From: Mucilaginibacter sp. OK098
Lineage (GTDB): Bacteria; Bacteroidota; Bacteroidia; Sphingobacteriales; Sphingobacteriaceae
Direction of reading: 5' to 3'
Assembly: GCF_900142915.1 (NCBI RefSeq)
Contig: NZ_FRCM01000004.1
Span: 310,001-374,000 of the forward strand
DNA length: 64,000 nt
Shown here: positions 35,647 through 45,207 of the stretch, piece by piece
Position numbering within the stretch: position 1 is the stretch's first letter
How the letters are laid out: every line of letters starts with the position of its first letter
The notes under the pieces: model-generated
The model's database searches: none
What the model was told of the DNA's origin: nothing
Seen by the model: only the letters and a program-made list of their open reading frames with translations
Made by a program: the position numbers and the translations under genes

Positions 35647-36870
35647 TTAAAATGAAAACGCAAGACCAAGATTAACCAGGTTATTATTTTGCTGGTAAGG
35701 CAAGGCAGCAGGGTTTGGATTAACTATCAGTTCAGGATTTTGAGCGCCTGTGTGTATGATCCGTACATCGGCTTTTATAGCCACATTACGAATAGGCAAA
35801 TAGGTAAAACCTGCAACAACATGGTTTTGATCAAGCGTTCCGTCAACAATTCCGTTTGAAGGAACGCTTGCATTTATATCAAGCTTTTCATCGCGCACAA
35901 AAACAATAAGCTGCTGATCATGTAATTTTCTTAAATGATGCAAAAGGTCATAGGCCAGCTCAACATAAGCGCCATATTCGGTTTTTGGCGTATTGTTGGC
36001 GTAGGCCCTGTTTATATTTTCAGCATCGGGGATAGCTACTATCGCACCCAAAGCCTTAAAAAAGAACCCGTTTCTTGCATATTGAATATCGCCTTCGCCA
36101 ATAGCTAAAGGTGTACCAAATATGCCCGAGCTTAAATTAAGGCTATCCGCTTTGCGTTTGCTCACCCCTACCGTACCGCCATAATACCCTGCTAACTGGG
36201 CTTTAAAATCTCCCTGGTAATATTGTATTGAAGCAGTTACCGCCAGGTTGTTCCCGGTTGCGTTACGCCCCTCAAATCTGCCATCTCTAATCCCGGTGCC
36301 ATGATTAAACATCCCCGAGCTTACGCCATTTACCAACCCTACCGAATAGTTTAAGGGCAAACCATTTAAACTACCATAAAGACCGATACCTAATTCGCGC
36401 CAGGTTGCCGGAAGGATAAATGTTTCTACATAATTACGTTCATTACCGTTAAAGGTGTTAGGCAGGTGGTTTTCGTTCAGGATCCCTATCCGTGGTATAA
36501 ACAAACCTGCAACTATATACTGATTGGCGTTTAAATTAAATTTAAGATAGGCTTGCTCAATAGCAACCTCACCGCCGCTTTCGCCACCGCTAACTTTTGC
36601 ATCCTCAACTTCAAGCTCAGAAAAAATAGAAATTTTATTATTGAACTTATGTCCGGTAAAAATTACAAATCGTTCTAAATCCAGCCTTGAAGTACCCAAA
36701 TTCTTATCCCGTTGGTAAAACGCATTACCATAACCACCTATGGTGGTTGAGCTTTTTGAAATGTTATTATTTAATGAATCTTCAGAAGTTACCGGCGCTG
36801 TTCTTTGCGCAAATAAGGTTCCGGCTATCAAAAAAAGTATAATTGATAAAGTAAAAGTTTTTGTTTGCAT
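35647..36870 (-). CDS. Outer membrane beta-barrel porin-like protein
   Basis: A 407-residue protein with a signal peptide (1-21, LFAQR) and alternating beta-strand pattern to a C-terminal phenylalanine (NLGLAFSF), typical of outer membrane barrels. ETFILPATWRELGIGLYG and the N-terminal FELEVEDAKV-like region resemble phosphate/oprO-type porins. First gene of the iron-linked operon, so it may carry iron or a ligand across the outer membrane. Confidence 0.8.
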   Translation of the reverse strand: MQTKTFTLSIILFLIAGTLFAQRTAPVTSEDSLNNNISKSSTTIGGYGNAFYQRDKNLGTSRLDLERFVIFTGHKFNNKISIFSELEVEDAKVSGGESGGEVAIEQAYLKFNLNANQYIVAGLFIPRIGILNENHLPNTFNGNERNYVETFILPATWRELGIGLYGSLNGLPLNYSVGLVNGVSSGMFNHGTGIRDGRFEGRNATGNNLAVTASIQYYQGDFKAQLAGYYGGTVGVSKRKADSLNLSSGIFGTPLAIGEGDIQYARNGFFFKALGAIVAIPDAENINRAYANNTPKTEYGAYVELAYDLLHHLRKLHDQQLIVFVRDEKLDINASVPSNGIVDGTLDQNHVVAGFTYLPIRNVAIKADVRIIHTGAQNPELIVNPNPAALPYQQNNNLVNLGLAFSF

Positions 36871-36888
36871 CTAATATCTATTTGTCAG

Positions 36889-36925
36889 CAAAAATAGTAG
36901 TTTATTTAGACTTAATCCAAATAAA
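36889..36925 (-). promoter_or_regulatory. Promoter and Fur-box-like operator of the porin-Rieske-imelysin-di-heme operon
   Basis: TATTTTTG (36889-36896, minus) is the -7 box and TTTG (36918-36921, minus) 21 bp upstream the -33. A 25-bp palindrome, 36901-36925, of form TTTATTTAGA-N6-CCAAATAAA covers the -33 region; its TTTAGAnTnAATCnAAA style resembles Fur boxes of Bacteroidota. The layout predicts repression when iron is plentiful. Confidence 0.5.
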
Positions 36926-37020
36926 AGATAAAATTTATCCTATCAGGACGTAACTCCTTGTGAAGTGAAAGTTGTTAGCAAAAAAAGGGGAAAGAGTGAA
37001 GCAATGCCGAAGTGTCTATG

Positions 37021-37704
37021 TTAATCGCGCCATAGAAAGGGAAACAAAATAAGCGAGGTGGTAATTACAATTACATTGATAGCTAAAAGCACACCAATAT
37101 TGCCATAGCTTAAACTTCTGTCAATGCCATCCATAGCGCTTTTGCTAAGCTTGATGAGCACTAAAATAACGGGGATAATTACAGGGAAGCTTAATATGGC
37201 CATCAGCGTACCGTTATTACCCGCCTTTGAGGCAATGGCCGAAATCATGGTAAAAACAGTAGAAAAGCTAATGCTGCCCAGCAAAACTGTTAAAAAATAA
37301 TAGAGCGGATCGCCAATGGTGTTATTAAAAAAAATCATATAAATTGGCAGCGCCAAACCACTTAACAACGACATTAATAAAATATTATAAATGGTTTTTG
37401 AAAGGATGATTGCCTCAGGACTTGCGATAGAGTAATAATACAGCAAGCGGCTCTTACTCTCCTGCATAAAGCTTTTGGCAATGGCATTAACCGAGGCAAA
37501 AAGTATAATTATCCAGAATAAAACATTCCAAACTATCGGATAACCTTTGGTACCGGTAAAACCCGGGTTTAGGTTAAAGGAGATATAGCAAATAAACACA
37601 GTTGAAACCACGTAGAGCAAAACTCCATTAAAAGCGTATTTTGAACGCCACTCCAATACAATTTCCTTTTTTAAAAGATATATGGTTTGATTGAAGAGTT
37701 GCAT
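37021..37704 (-). CDS. ccmB: Heme exporter-type protein CcmB
   Basis: A 227-residue membrane protein with six predicted segments. IVLEWRSKYAFNGVLLYVVS at the N-terminus and SIASPEAIILSKTIYN are characteristic of CcmB, the permease partner of the CcmA ATPase, which frees holo-CcmE from CcmC. No ccmA is in the window. A TATCTTTG box ends 4 nt before the ATG (37709-37716), so a leaderless mRNA is likely. Confidence 0.9.
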   Translation of the reverse strand: MQLFNQTIYLLKKEIVLEWRSKYAFNGVLLYVVSTVFICYISFNLNPGFTGTKGYPIVWNVLFWIIILFASVNAIAKSFMQESKSRLLYYYSIASPEAIILSKTIYNILLMSLLSGLALPIYMIFFNNTIGDPLYYFLTVLLGSISFSTVFTMISAIASKAGNNGTLMAILSFPVIIPVILVLIKLSKSAMDGIDRSLSYGNIGVLLAINVIVITTSLILFPFLWRD

Positions 37705-37708
37705 GGGG

Positions 37709-37716
37709 CAAAGATA
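37709..37716 (-). promoter_or_regulatory. -7 box for ccmB
   Basis: TATCTTTG on the minus strand followed by CCCC then ATG. Full match to TAnnTTTG; no obvious -33 box. Confidence 0.55.
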
Positions 37717-37723
37717 ATTTTTT

Positions 37724-37757
37724 CATTGGTCATTTGTCACTGGTCATTAGTTGATTT
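37724..37757. repeat. Family A array (TCATTGG units) upstream of ccmB
   Basis: TCATTGG, TCATTTG, TCACTGG, TCATTAG in 7-bp steps. A weak partner (ACTAACTCACTAATT) occurs at about 37791-37805, so the pairing may have decayed. Confidence 0.55.
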
Positions 37758-37812
37758 GGCGAAAAAATCATGACCTTTACAATTTATAAATCACTAACTC
37801 ACTAATTAAACA

Positions 37813-38298
37813 ATGCCTGTTGCTTATTATAAATCCCCCATTGGTATTATATGCATAACTGAGGAAGATGAATTAATAACTTCTGTTTATGCGCTTGACG
37901 AGGAGCATGAAGTATTGCCACCTGAAACACCTTTATTACAAACTGCCATACAGCAGCTTGATGAATATTTTGCAGGTAAAAGAAAAGATTTCGACTTACC
38001 CGTTAAGCAACAGGGTTCAGCATTTCAGCAGCAGGTTTGGGGCCAGCTAACTAAAATAGCTTATGGCAAAACCATAAGTTATATGCAGCAATCAAAATTA
38101 ATGAATAATCCATTGGGCATAAGGGCAATTGCATCAGCCAATGGCAAAAACCATTTATTAATAGTTGTCCCCTGTCACCGGGTTATTGGGTCTGACGGCA
38201 GCCTTACTGGTTTTGGCTGCGGAATATGGCGTAAAAAATGGTTGCTTGAACACGAAGCCAAAGTGCTGGGTGTAGGGCAAACCACACTTAACTTTTAA
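37813..38298 (+). CDS. ogt: Methylated-DNA-protein-cysteine methyltransferase
   Basis: A 161-residue O6-alkylguanine-DNA alkyltransferase. The active-site motif is VVPCHRVIG with the acceptor cysteine, preceded by the helix-turn-helix AFQQQVWGQLTKIAYGKTISY and the arginine finger ALDEEH-like N-terminal half. It repairs O6-methylguanine by irreversible transfer. It overlaps the convergent hybrid kinase gene by 11 bp at the 3' end. Confidence 0.95.
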   Translation: MPVAYYKSPIGIICITEEDELITSVYALDEEHEVLPPETPLLQTAIQQLDEYFAGKRKDFDLPVKQQGSAFQQQVWGQLTKIAYGKTISYMQQSKLMNNPLGIRAIASANGKNHLLIVVPCHRVIGSDGSLTGFGCGIWRKKWLLEHEAKVLGVGQTTLNF

Positions 38299-40231
38299 CC
38301 AGTTCTTTTGGAGCTAATAAGCTTTTTATTTTTCCATGCAGCTCATGTGGCTGAAAGGGTTTTGATAATAAGTCATTCATCCCGGCTGCGATAGCTTCCT
38401 GCTGCTCATAATCAAATGCTGCGGCTGATAATGAAATGATAGGGATACTCCGCTTTGGCTCTTCAAAATTAATGCGGATGCTTCTTGCTGTTTCATAACC
38501 ATTCAATTCAGGCATGTGCGTATCCATTAATATCAGGTCGTAGTTTTTAGCCTGTAACTTATCAAGTACCTTGCGTCCATTATCAACAATATCAACATCC
38601 ATACTCCAATCTTTAAGCATTTTTGATAGCATAAATTGGTTAACCACGTTATCCTCGGCAACTAAAACGCTTATATTTTCAAACAGTTCCACGGGTGGTT
38701 TCACATCCTCAATAACAGCTTTTTCCTTCGGTTTAGCAGCCAACATGTAAAGGTTAACAAAAGTAAACGCACTACCTTTACCTGTTTCACTCTTAACAGT
38801 AATTTCTCCGCCCTTTAATTCAACCAGTTTTTTAACAATGGCAAGGCCTAAACCGGTTCCTCCATATTTGGAGGCTGTACTATCATCGGCTTGTTCAAAT
38901 GCTTCAAAAACATTTGTAAGCCTGTCTGGAGAGATCCCAATTCCGCTGTCTTCAATAATGAATTGTAATTTTACCTGGTTTGCATCTTTTTCAAGTACCG
39001 ATATTTTTAATATCACATACCCACGTTCGGTAAATTTAATGGCATTGCTTAACAGATTCATTAAGATCTGGTTTAAGCGCAAAGAATCGACCATTATATT
39101 CACCGGAACATCCGGAGCTATTTCCAATAAAAATTCAATATTACTTTCGTCCGCTTTAAATTTAAGTAACCCGTATACAGACTTTACCAGGTCGTGCAGG
39201 TTATTTGGCGAACGTACGATGCTAAATTTACCAGCCTCCATTTTTGAAATATCAAGCACATCATTAATTACGCCCAGTAATGATTGTGATGATACTTCCA
39301 GCAGATTGATCATACCGTTTTGCTGCTCATTAAGCTCTGTTTTATGTAAAAGAGCAGTTAAGCCTATAATGCCGTTAATAGGAGTGCGCAGCTCGTGGCT
39401 CATGTTAGCCAAAAAGATTTCTTTTACCTTTTTACCATATTCAGCATTTTCTTTTGATTTGATAAGCTGGTTTTGGTAGCTCTTTTGGGCAGATACGTCA
39501 CTTATATTAAAAAACAGCGCTTTATTTTGATATGCAACACGGCATTCGGCCCAAATTATCCTTTTGCTAAAAGTGTTAAACTGAAACTCAAATACAGAAG
39601 TACTTATATTATCTTTTATAATTTCACCCAGTTTTATCCTGAAAGCCGACCTTTGATGTTCAACCGCAAAATCAATAATGCTTTTACCAATTAACGTTGC
39701 CGGTTTTGAGCCGATAATTTTTTCGGATGCCGGATTAATTGTTTGAATCCTAAAGTCATGCGCATCAACCACACAGATAATATCAGCTGAGTTCTTTACA
39801 ATAACAGCAAAGTTTTCAAGTTCCAGGTTTTTCTTCTTAATATCTGCCTGGTAACGGGCCAGTTGTATAAATGAGTCTACTTTTGCCGAAGTAATATAAG
39901 GATCAAGCGGCTTATACAGGTAATCAACAGCTCCCGTACCTAAACCCCTTACTGCATATTTCGTTTCTTTTGATATTGCGGTAACAAAAATTACAAGAAT
40001 ATCCCTGGTACGTGCATTTGATTTCAGCATTTCAACAAATTCAAACCCATTCATTTCAGGCATTTGAACATCAACCAAAGCAATGGAGATCTGATTTTCC
40101 CAGGCCAATTTCAAGCCTTCATTTGGGGATGTTGTGGAAAATATTTTTATATCGTCGCGTTCAAGCAATGCTCTAAGCGCTATAATATTTTCTTCCCTGT
40201 CGTCAACAATCAGAATATTAATGGGGATCAT
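38288..40231 (-). CDS. Hybrid histidine kinase (REC-PAS-HisKA-HATPase-REC)
   Basis: A 647-residue soluble hybrid kinase. An N-terminal receiver (about 1-120, LIVDDREENI, acceptor Asp in SIALVDVQMPEM) is followed by a PAS domain (about 135-250), HisKA with FLANMSHELRTPINGI, HATPase_c (NAIKFT, DSGIGI, GGTGLGL) and a C-terminal receiver (VLVAEDNVVNQ, LILMDTHMPELNG). No membrane segment. Last gene of a four-gene operon with CheB, CheR and a sensor kinase; the first receiver may take phosphate from that kinase. Confidence 0.92.
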   Translation of the reverse strand: MIPINILIVDDREENIIALRALLERDDIKIFSTTSPNEGLKLAWENQISIALVDVQMPEMNGFEFVEMLKSNARTRDILVIFVTAISKETKYAVRGLGTGAVDYLYKPLDPYITSAKVDSFIQLARYQADIKKKNLELENFAVIVKNSADIICVVDAHDFRIQTINPASEKIIGSKPATLIGKSIIDFAVEHQRSAFRIKLGEIIKDNISTSVFEFQFNTFSKRIIWAECRVAYQNKALFFNISDVSAQKSYQNQLIKSKENAEYGKKVKEIFLANMSHELRTPINGIIGLTALLHKTELNEQQNGMINLLEVSSQSLLGVINDVLDISKMEAGKFSIVRSPNNLHDLVKSVYGLLKFKADESNIEFLLEIAPDVPVNIMVDSLRLNQILMNLLSNAIKFTERGYVILKISVLEKDANQVKLQFIIEDSGIGISPDRLTNVFEAFEQADDSTASKYGGTGLGLAIVKKLVELKGGEITVKSETGKGSAFTFVNLYMLAAKPKEKAVIEDVKPPVELFENISVLVAEDNVVNQFMLSKMLKDWSMDVDIVDNGRKVLDKLQAKNYDLILMDTHMPELNGYETARSIRINFEEPKRSIPIISLSAAAFDYEQQEAIAAGMNDLLSKPFQPHELHGKIKSLLAPKELVKS

Positions 40232-40255
40232 CTAAGGTAAATGGGGGTAAATTTA

Positions 40256-40843
40256 TTAATTCTGCAAAAGTACAAAAATCTCGTTACTCTTTAAAACATA
40301 ATCAGTTGCGTTAATACTTATGGCCTTTTTAGGCATTTCAGGCATCTCCGCATCATCAGGATGTTGCGCAATGGTTAATGAGCCGGTGTTTTTTAATTTA
40401 AGCAAACCCTGGGCGCCATCCTCATTTGCCCCGGAAAACAATATCGCCGTACAACGATCATTATAGATCTCTGCTGCACTTTCAAATGTAATATCAATTG
40501 ATGGCTTTGAATACCAGAGGGCGTCAGATACATCCAGGGCAAATGAATGATCTTTTTCAATTAAAACGTGATAATTTGCCGGGGCTATATAAATCGTATT
40601 TTTATTTATTTTGTCCTTATCGCTAATTTCCCTTATTGGCATACTGCTATTTTCGGCAAACAGTTTTTCAATTGAACTTTGAAAATTTCTTTTCCGGTGC
40701 ATAATAATGATCACCACTTTATCCAGAGAAGGAGGTAAAATTTTCACAATATGAAACAACAGCTTGAATGAGCCCGCAGAGCCGCCTAACAACAGTATTT
40801 CAGAGTTATGCCAGCGATCAGCTATGTTTTTATCAATATCCAA
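40256..40843 (-). CDS. CheB-type methylesterase domain protein (TTG start)
   Basis: A 195-residue CheB catalytic domain with no receiver. The triad is S in LLGGSAGSFK, H in IIIMHRKRN, and D in LFSGANEDGAQG. Chemotactic CheB removes methyl groups from receptor glutamates, but no chemoreceptor gene is near, so the pair with CheR may act on the adjacent kinase. No ATG is available before the active site: translation must start at TTG (40843), overlapping the cheR stop by 11 bp. Confidence 0.85.
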   Translation of the reverse strand: MDIDKNIADRWHNSEILLLGGSAGSFKLLFHIVKILPPSLDKVVIIIMHRKRNFQSSIEKLFAENSSMPIREISDKDKINKNTIYIAPANYHVLIEKDHSFALDVSDALWYSKPSIDITFESAAEIYNDRCTAILFSGANEDGAQGLLKLKNTGSLTIAQHPDDAEMPEMPKKAISINATDYVLKSNEIFVLLQN

Positions 40844-41663
40844 TTTTTTGGTAAATATTTTCCTTTAGGTTAACCGCCTTAAATTTCTTTTTAAAAGAAT
40901 CAGACCTGATGGTTTCTTTACTGCCAAGACATAAGAAACCGTGCGGGCATAAACTTTTATAAAAAAGTTCCAGTATTTTTTCCTGCAGCTGCATTTCAAA
41001 ATATATAAAAACGTTGCGGCAGCTAATTAACTGAAACTCATTAAAAACCGTATCGGATATTAAATTATGAACAGAAAATAAAGTATTGGTCTTTAGTTCG
41101 CTGTGAACTGTGGCTGCATCATACATGGTGGTAAAATGATCTGTAAGCGATCCTTTTAAACCTGATAACTGATAATTTTCGGCATAGCTTTTTATATTAC
41201 GGTAACTGTAAATACCCATACGTGCCTCTTTTAAAACAACCGTATTTACATCTGTGCCATATATAAATGATTTATTTTTAAGCCCGGCCTGGTCCAGTAA
41301 TATTGCCAGCGAGTAAACTTCTTCGCCAGATGAACACCCCGCCGACCATATTTTTATATGCTGATAAGTTGAAAGATATGGAACGACCTGGTTATTAAGC
41401 GCTTTATAAAATGAAGGGTCGCGAAACATTTCAGTAACGTTCACTGTAATCTCTTCTAAAAAATTCTGAAAAAAATCAGGACTATTTACCAGTGTATGTT
41501 TCAGGTCGTAATATTCCAGCTTTTTAATCATCATTATCCTGCTAAGCCTTCTTTTTAGGGATGCTTTTGAATACTCTGAAAAATCAAATCCGTGAACTTT
41601 TTTTACCAGGTCAATAAGTTCTGTAATCTGCTCAGCTGTTAATCCTTGTGAAGAAACATTCAT
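40833..41663 (-). CDS. CheR-type methyltransferase
   Basis: A 276-residue SAM-dependent methyltransferase of the CheR family: N-terminal helical domain (FSEYSKASLKRRLSRIM) and the SAM-binding domain (IKIWSAGCSSGEEVYSLAI, DVNTVVLKEAR, LISCRNVFIYF). Chemotactic CheR methylates receptor glutamates. It starts at ATG 41663, two bp after the upstream kinase stop (TAA-AT-ATG); a TTG at 41681 is less likely. Confidence 0.9.
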   Translation of the reverse strand: MNVSSQGLTAEQITELIDLVKKVHGFDFSEYSKASLKRRLSRIMMIKKLEYYDLKHTLVNSPDFFQNFLEEITVNVTEMFRDPSFYKALNNQVVPYLSTYQHIKIWSAGCSSGEEVYSLAILLDQAGLKNKSFIYGTDVNTVVLKEARMGIYSYRNIKSYAENYQLSGLKGSLTDHFTTMYDAATVHSELKTNTLFSVHNLISDTVFNEFQLISCRNVFIYFEMQLQEKILELFYKSLCPHGFLCLGSKETIRSDSFKKKFKAVNLKENIYQKIGY

Positions 41664-41665
41664 AT

Positions 41666-44600
41666 TTAGCTCCCCAGCCAAAGCTGCATTAATGAAACCA
41701 ACCTATCCATATCAACCGGCTTTGTTATATAATCATTGGCTCCGGCAGCTATACATTTTTCACGGTCGTCCATCATTGCTTTGGCAGTTAAAGCTATTAC
41801 AGGCAGCTTGGCCCATTTGTTTTGTTTTCTTATATATCTTGTTGCTTCGTAACCATCCATTACCGGCATCATAATATCCATCAGCACCAAATCAATATCT
41901 TTAATAACTTCCAGCTTATCAATGGCTTCCTGTCCGTCACTGGCAATTTCCACAATCATATCATAGCTCTGGAGTGCGCTGCTCAAGGCAAAAATATTGC
42001 GCATATCGTCGTCAACAATCAATACTTTTTTGCCTTTAATAACATCCTTGCCCTGCGTAATCATCTTGTTTTTTGGTATAGAAACTATATCGGCCGACTG
42101 ATCTGCCAACTCACGTACCTTATTTAAAAACAGGTTAACCTCATCAATAAGCCTATCGGCAGATTTTGTGGTTTTAACCACCATGGCATTGGCGTAATGC
42201 ATGAGCCTGCTAACCGAGGCTTTATCAAGTTCCATTGCCGTATTAATAATTACTGGCAGCGCCTTAAACCGGTCAATCTCCTTTATCTTATCTAAAAAGT
42301 CGAGCCCTGAAATATCCGGCAGGTTAAGATCAAGTATTACACATTGATATTCCTTTTCATGAAGCATCCTGAATGCAGATTCGCCGTCAAAGGCCTGGTC
42401 AACCGTAATGCCCTGGCTCTGCATCATGTCATTCAGCGCCTGGCTTTGCGTTTTATTATCTTCAACCAATAATATTTGGGTAAATTTAGTTCCGTTTTGC
42501 TGCATTATATCGATAAATAATTTATCGAGTGTGCCGGTATCAATTGGCTTTTTAAGGAAGCTTATTGCGCCTTCCCGGCGAACACGATTAGCCGCTGCTT
42601 CTCCTGCCGACATCAGGTGAACGGGGATATGCATGGTTTGCTCATCCTGTTTTAACTCCTTTAATATTTGCCATCCATCCTTACCCGGCAGCATAATATC
42701 AAGTATCACCGCATCAGGCTGATTTTCTTTTATAACCTCAACCGCATTTGTGCCTTCGTAAACCATTATTGACTTATAACCATGATCGCGTGAATAATCA
42801 TGAAGAATATCGGCGAAGTTCTTATCGTCCTCAACAATTACAACCAGCGGTTCTTTGTCAGTAACTTTAACAACCGGCCTTGCAGGTTTTAAAAATTGCA
42901 TTTCAGGAGCAAATGTTTCAACCGTTGGCGATGTTATTTCATCAGGCTGTGTTACTGCCAGGGCTTTTAAAGGTATGGTTAGTATAAATTCACTTCCTCC
43001 GCCATGCTCACTGGTTACGGTAATTTTACCACCAAGCAGAGTAACAAGTTCACGGCTTATTGATAAGCCCAGGCCTGTACCTCCAAATCTGCGGCTGGTT
43101 GATCCATCCGCTTGCTGAAATGCTTCAAATATTATTTTTTGCTTATCATGCGGTATGCCTATTCCCGAATCTTTTATACAAAAGCTTATCGTTTTTTCTT
43201 CATCCCCCGGAACCACATTTACAGCAATTGAACCACTCTCTGGGGTAAACTTAAAAGCATTTGAAAGCAGGTTTTTCAGTACCTGTTCAACCCTTACTTT
43301 ATCGGTAAATATGCTCTTTGGTAAATGTTTACTGGTGGTAATGGTATAATTTATTTTCTTATTGCGGGCAACTTCGGCAAACAACATTTCCATGTCATGC
43401 AAAATATCGGCAACTTTAACATTATCATTCTGCATATCAAGCTTACCCGATTCGATCTTTGAAAGATCAAGAATATCATTGATCAGGGTAAGCAGGTCAT
43501 TCCCGGCATTAAATATTACGCTGGCATATTTAATCTGATCTTCCGAAAGATTTGCCGGCTTATTATCCTTTAAAATTCGGGCTAATACCAGTATACTGTT
43601 TAATGGTGTGCGCAGCTCATGGCTCATATTTGCTAAAAACTCCGATTTGTATTTCCCGGTGGTTTCCAACTCGCCAACCTTTATATTTATTGCTCTGCGG
43701 GCTTCTTCAATAGCCTGGTTTTTTTCTTCAAGCAGGCTTGCCTTTTCTTCCAGCTCGGCGTTGGTTGTGCGCAGCTCCTCCTGTTGTACCCGCATCTCTT
43801 CTTCTGATGCCTGCAGCATTTCAGTTTTACTTAACAACTCTTCATTGGTAACCCGCATCTCTTCCTGCTGGGCTTCAAGCTCCTCTGCCTGCTGCTGCAC
43901 TTGCAATAGCAGCTCGTGCAGTATGGTGCGCGCCTGCGCCGTATTAACCGCAATACCAATATCATTAGCCACTGCTAAAATGTAGTTGCTGCTGTTTTTA
44001 TCAAGCTCATTGGCAAATGCAATTTCAATAACCCCCTTTAGCTTTTTATCAAAAAAGAAAGGCACAATAAAGCTTTCTATTATCTCCTGGTGAATTAGTG
44101 ACGACCCCAATTCAAGCTTATCATTTAATTTACCTTTTACAACCGCCGCCTTTTCATCATGTGCTACCTGCCCCAACCATCCCTCTGATACTTTAACAGT
44201 TTTTTTTAAAGCATCCGGGCTATTAAATGCATAGGATGCATAAAGTTCAAGAATCTGCTCCTCCTCGTTAAATAAGTAAAATGTGCCTGTTAACGCTTTG
44301 GTATAATTACAAATCTCGGTAAGTACGTTGCCTGCCAGCTCTCTTTCACTTTGCTGCCCCTGCATCCTTTCATTAATTGATCCGGTCCCGGTTAGCAGCC
44401 AGTTTTTAGCTTTGTTTTCATCAAGTACAACTTCAAGCTCGCTATTAGCTACTTTTATCTCCTGCTCAATCTTTTTCTGCCTTTCAAAAGTACCCTGGAT
44501 ATAAATAAACAGTACAACTATTATAACCAAAAACACAATAGAGCCAATCACAATGGTATCAATGGCTTTTGATGAAGCAGCCTGTGAGCTTGATTTCCGT

Positions 44601-45112
44601 ACAGTTAGCAGGTTATTCTCAGTATTCTTCATATGGTCAATCAGCGAACGGATCTCATCCATATTTTGCTTACCGTTAACCAGCATATTATTATTAACCA
44701 TATAATCCAGTCCCTGGACCTGCCTAACCTCAATATTTGTCTTTAAAATATTAAGCTGGGCACTAACCAGCGTTGCCAATGAATCAATCCTTCTTACCTG
44801 CAATGGGTTGTCTGCAATTTGCTCTCTAAGCTGTTCTATATCACCTTTGATATTCGGCAAAGCAGCGTTATAAGGATCAAGAAAAGCAGGTTTATTAGTT
44901 GCTACAAATCCGCGCATGCCTGTTTCGGCATCAATCATTAACTGCAGCAAATTGGTTGAGGCTTTTATTACTTTTTGGGTATGTTCAACCCTATTGGAGT
45001 CGTTTTCAAGTTGACTAATACTTTTGTAGGATAATATCCCAACCGCTAACACCAATATTACAGACACAGCAAAGCCAGCGAATACTTGCTGGCGAAAAGA
45101 AAATCTTAACAT
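41666..45112 (-). CDS. CHASE3-GAF hybrid histidine kinase with three C-terminal receivers
   Basis: A 1148-residue membrane sensor. Transmembrane helix near 10-30, a CHASE3 sensory domain (DAETGMRGFVATNKPAFLDPY), a second helix near 185-205, GAF (ELYASYAFN region), a long coiled coil rich in Glu/Gln (about 385-480), HisKA FLANMSHELRTPLNSI, HATPase_c, then three receivers (IVEDDKNF, LLVEDNKTQ, LIVDDDMRN). The upstream residues from 45184 are not needed: ATG 45112 starts with the first membrane helix. First gene of the operon with cheR and cheB; Glu/Gln repeats in the coiled coil resemble chemoreceptor methylation helices. Confidence 0.92.
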   Translation of the reverse strand: MLRFSFRQQVFAGFAVSVILVLAVGILSYKSISQLENDSNRVEHTQKVIKASTNLLQLMIDAETGMRGFVATNKPAFLDPYNAALPNIKGDIEQLREQIADNPLQVRRIDSLATLVSAQLNILKTNIEVRQVQGLDYMVNNNMLVNGKQNMDEIRSLIDHMKNTENNLLTVRKSSSQAASSKAIDTIVIGSIVFLVIIVVLFIYIQGTFERQKKIEQEIKVANSELEVVLDENKAKNWLLTGTGSINERMQGQQSERELAGNVLTEICNYTKALTGTFYLFNEEEQILELYASYAFNSPDALKKTVKVSEGWLGQVAHDEKAAVVKGKLNDKLELGSSLIHQEIIESFIVPFFFDKKLKGVIEIAFANELDKNSSNYILAVANDIGIAVNTAQARTILHELLLQVQQQAEELEAQQEEMRVTNEELLSKTEMLQASEEEMRVQQEELRTTNAELEEKASLLEEKNQAIEEARRAINIKVGELETTGKYKSEFLANMSHELRTPLNSILVLARILKDNKPANLSEDQIKYASVIFNAGNDLLTLINDILDLSKIESGKLDMQNDNVKVADILHDMEMLFAEVARNKKINYTITTSKHLPKSIFTDKVRVEQVLKNLLSNAFKFTPESGSIAVNVVPGDEEKTISFCIKDSGIGIPHDKQKIIFEAFQQADGSTSRRFGGTGLGLSISRELVTLLGGKITVTSEHGGGSEFILTIPLKALAVTQPDEITSPTVETFAPEMQFLKPARPVVKVTDKEPLVVIVEDDKNFADILHDYSRDHGYKSIMVYEGTNAVEVIKENQPDAVILDIMLPGKDGWQILKELKQDEQTMHIPVHLMSAGEAAANRVRREGAISFLKKPIDTGTLDKLFIDIMQQNGTKFTQILLVEDNKTQSQALNDMMQSQGITVDQAFDGESAFRMLHEKEYQCVILDLNLPDISGLDFLDKIKEIDRFKALPVIINTAMELDKASVSRLMHYANAMVVKTTKSADRLIDEVNLFLNKVRELADQSADIVSIPKNKMITQGKDVIKGKKVLIVDDDMRNIFALSSALQSYDMIVEIASDGQEAIDKLEVIKDIDLVLMDIMMPVMDGYEATRYIRKQNKWAKLPVIALTAKAMMDDREKCIAAGANDYITKPVDMDRLVSLMQLWLGS

Positions 45113-45207
45113 GTAGGTTGTTTTAAGAGATACAAATATGTTAAAAAAAATATTTTTAAATATACTTATTTGAGTAACAAGCAATTGAAATGATTAAACA
45201 ATCTGAG

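Noticed and set aside
38838..39479. 213-codon antisense frame in the hybrid kinase gene
   Set aside because: Shadow of a strongly supported kinase gene; Ser-rich composition typical of antisense reading.
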